Below, piece after piece: positions 6,512 to 6,923 of a DNA stretch of 6,923 nt. The DNA lies in NCBI GenBank assembly GCA_947303825.1, contig CAMYZK010000136.1, positions 1-6,923 on the forward strand, in the 5' to 3' direction. The stretch comes from an uncultured Prevotella sp. (GTDB lineage Bacteria; Bacteroidota; Bacteroidia; Bacteroidales; Bacteroidaceae). A program made the translations under genes and the position numbers. The notes beneath the pieces are model-generated. The model worked only from the letters and a program-made list of their open reading frames with translations, was not told where the DNA came from and did no database searches. The stretch's first letter is position 1, and each line of letters begins with the position of its first letter.

Positions 6512-6570
6512 AAAAGGTGGCCCCTTTTTAAAAAAAGGTGGCCCCTTTTTGTAACAGGGAGCCCCCTGTT
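6512..6570. repeat. three hairpin units with a GGNGNCCCC core at 21-bp period
   Basis: Unit 1 (6512-6528) is AAAAGGTGGCCCCTTTT. Unit 2 (6532-6550) has the same core with arms AAAAAGG and CCTTTTT. Unit 3 (6553-6570) is AACAGGGAGCCCCCTGTT, with arms AACAGGG and CCCTGTT. The CCCC tracts start at 6521, 6542 and 6563, exactly 21 bp apart. In unit 3 both arms have changed together so pairing is kept, while the core is nearly the same. G-C content in the stems is low, so simple terminators are not an obvious explanation. Confidence 0.8.
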
Positions 6571-6642
6571 TCAGTAAAACCGCTCGGCTCTGCCGCTTTG
6601 CTTTGCAAAGAACTTGTTTTTACTTAAGTAGCGCGCAGTCAT
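6571..6642 (-). CDS. possible 23-residue peptide, doubtful
   Basis: A minus-strand ATG at 6642 opens a 23-codon frame ending TGA at 6573-6571. The peptide begins MTARYLSKNKFF and ends GRAERFY; it is basic and matches no family I know. No SD is visible, and an A-rich stretch lies just before the ATG. The same bases form two adjacent hairpins and two palindromes, which argues that structure rather than coding is what has been kept. I list it because it could be a leader peptide, but a chance frame in a repeat is at least as likely. Confidence 0.15.
   Translation of the reverse strand: MTARYLSKNKFFAKQSGRAERFY
6585..6610. repeat. two adjacent hairpins with 3-nt loops
   Basis: CGGC-TCT-GCCG (6585-6595) is followed directly by CTTTGC-TTT-GCAAAG (6596-6610). 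The stems have 4 and 6 bp, both with 3-nt loops and no gap between them. They continue the run of small hairpins that starts at 6500. Confidence 0.65.
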
Positions 6643-6660
6643 TTTTTTCTTGGTAGTGCC

Positions 6661-6701
6661 AGTAGCACCATCAGTAGGGCGATGAACGCCTTGGTGCTAC
6701 T
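6661..6701. repeat. 10-bp inverted repeat built from the 9-mer, with an inner stem
   Basis: AGTAGCACCA (6661-6670) is the exact reverse complement of TGGTGCTACT (6692-6701). Inside, GGGCG (6677-6681) can pair with CGCCT (6687-6691), including one G-T pair, around a 5-nt loop. Together they give a 15-bp two-part stem with a one-sided bulge at 6671-6676. Confidence 0.7.
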
Positions 6702-6726
6702 AGTAACTCGCTGATTGTCAGTGTCC

Positions 6727-6762
6727 AGTAGCACGAGTAGCACAAGTAGTATGAGTAGCACT
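6727..6762 (+). repeat. four tandem copies of AGTAGCACN
   Basis: Four head-to-tail 9-mers fill 36 bp: AGTAGCACG (6727-6735), AGTAGCACA (6736-6744), the diverged AGTAGTATG (6745-6753) and AGTAGCACT (6754-6762). They are the complement of the left-cluster unit GGTGCTACT, so the two clusters mostly point at each other. CTGA-TTG-TCAG at 6711-6721 precedes them, resembling the CCTGATTATCAGG palindrome in the left cluster. Confidence 0.8.
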
Positions 6763-6811
6763 CACACCACCGTATTATAGCGTATGCGCGTGCGTGGTGA
6801 TTGTTAAAAGC

Positions 6812-6923
6812 ATGCAAAACGTGCTGTTCTCGTTGTCGTGTAAGCTCAAGGAGGGCTATGACCACAATGACACCGCAGGCGTGTACTTCCTGCAGACCAA
6901 CCTCGACGGGAAGGACGGCACGA
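6812..6923 (+). pseudogene. fragment resembling an IS1634-like (IS4 superfamily) transposase, cut by the window edge
   Basis: The plus-strand frame from ATG 6812 stays open to the window end and encodes 37 residues, including KLKEGYDHNDTAGVYFLQTN and then LDGKDGT. The GVYFLxTNLDGKD stretch resembles the middle of Bacteroidota IS1634-like transposases, where such a segment precedes the conserved YxxxREIE region; that region would lie outside the window. An in-frame TGA at 6752-6754 and non-coding-looking sequence upstream mean the N-terminal half is absent. It is therefore probably a truncated transposase and not a complete gene. The bases are GC-rich and codon-like compared with the region to the left, supporting real coding origin. 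The family call rests on memory of the motif only; a short unrelated gene starting here is the main alternative. Confidence 0.4.

Larger units (their letters stand above)
6213..6811. other. repeat-rich intergenic region without a convincing gene
   Basis: About 600 bp holds no protein family I can recognise on either strand. From left to right it contains a plain AT-rich part (6213-6325), a first cluster of 9-nt repeats with a CCTGAT-T-ATCAGG palindrome at 6350-6362, and a GC-richer part with a GTTGC/GCAAC stem around 6468-6487. Next come a CGAC-TTTT-GTCG hairpin (6500-6511), three 21-bp hairpin units, two tri-loop hairpins, the adjacent palindromes TACTTAAGTA (6621-6630) and GCGCGC (6631-6636), and a second 9-mer cluster. 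Last is a stretch with CACCAC (6765-6770) facing GTGGTG (6794-6799). Frames open here (for example 6326-6577 plus, 6671-6865 minus) are low-complexity translations of the repeats. Confidence 0.7.

Noticed and set aside
6512..6570. Tandem intrinsic terminators
   Set aside because: A and T tracts flank each core, but the first two stems have only two G-C pairs and no gene on either strand ends close by; termination remains possible but unsupported.
6326..6577. 83-codon plus-strand frame (TTG start) over the repeats
   Set aside because: The translation is a direct read-out of the 9-mers and the 21-bp units (VLLVLL, RWPLF repeats), with no SD, promoter or family match.
6328..6762. CRISPR array
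   Set aside because: Units are only 9 nt or 17-19 nt, not 25-40 nt; spacing is not repeat-spacer, and no cas genes are present.
6671..6865. 64-codon minus-strand frame
   Set aside because: It is antisense to the transposase-like fragment and the tandem 9-mers, and is low complexity (Cys and Tyr runs).

Overview
The window looks like Bacteroidales DNA, most probably from Prevotella or a close relative. Three upstream regions carry the Bacteroidota-type promoter (TTTG, 19-20 bp, then TAnnTTTG). Most genes lack a Shine-Dalgarno sequence. The order rpsU, tyrosine recombinase, hpf, tRNA cluster is one I recall as conserved upstream of tuf in this group. The taxon is inferred from these traits and not from a database search. 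Every confidently called gene is on the minus strand, so the window reads functionally from right to left.

Right end (about 6213-6923): a stretch of about 670 bp with no convincing gene. It holds two clusters of a 9-nt repeat (GGTGCTACT and its complement AGTAGCACN). Between them is a cassette of small hairpins, including three units at an exact 21-bp period and two with 3-nt loops. At the window edge a short plus-strand frame resembles an internal piece of an IS4-superfamily (IS1634-like) transposase. This is the accessory part of the window and the least explained.

Centre (2036-6212): a two-gene unit for exported carbohydrate-active enzymes. A promoter at 6181-6212 precedes a GH20 beta-N-acetylhexosaminidase, followed after 97 bp by a 792-residue protein. 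That protein joins a type-B carboxylesterase to a C-terminal domain resembling DUF4380 (galactose-mutarotase-like). Both carry signal peptides. Together they plausibly de-esterify and trim N-acetylhexosamine-containing glycans in the periplasm or at the surface.

Left part (1-1944): translation-related housekeeping genes. A promoter at 1913-1944 drives rpsU (bS21), then a XerC-type tyrosine recombinase with a TTG start, then a short ribosome hibernation factor whose start has an unusually strong Shine-Dalgarno sequence. A second promoter at 313-343 drives tRNA-Tyr(GTA) and tRNA-Gly(TCC), the latter cut by the window edge. That promoter overlaps a perfect 15-bp inverted repeat.

No CRISPR array, rRNA, riboswitch, toxin-antitoxin pair or complete mobile element was found. 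The best candidates for something undescribed are the hairpin and 9-mer element at 6326-6762, the esterase/DUF4380 fusion, and the promoter-overlapping inverted repeat at 265-316.
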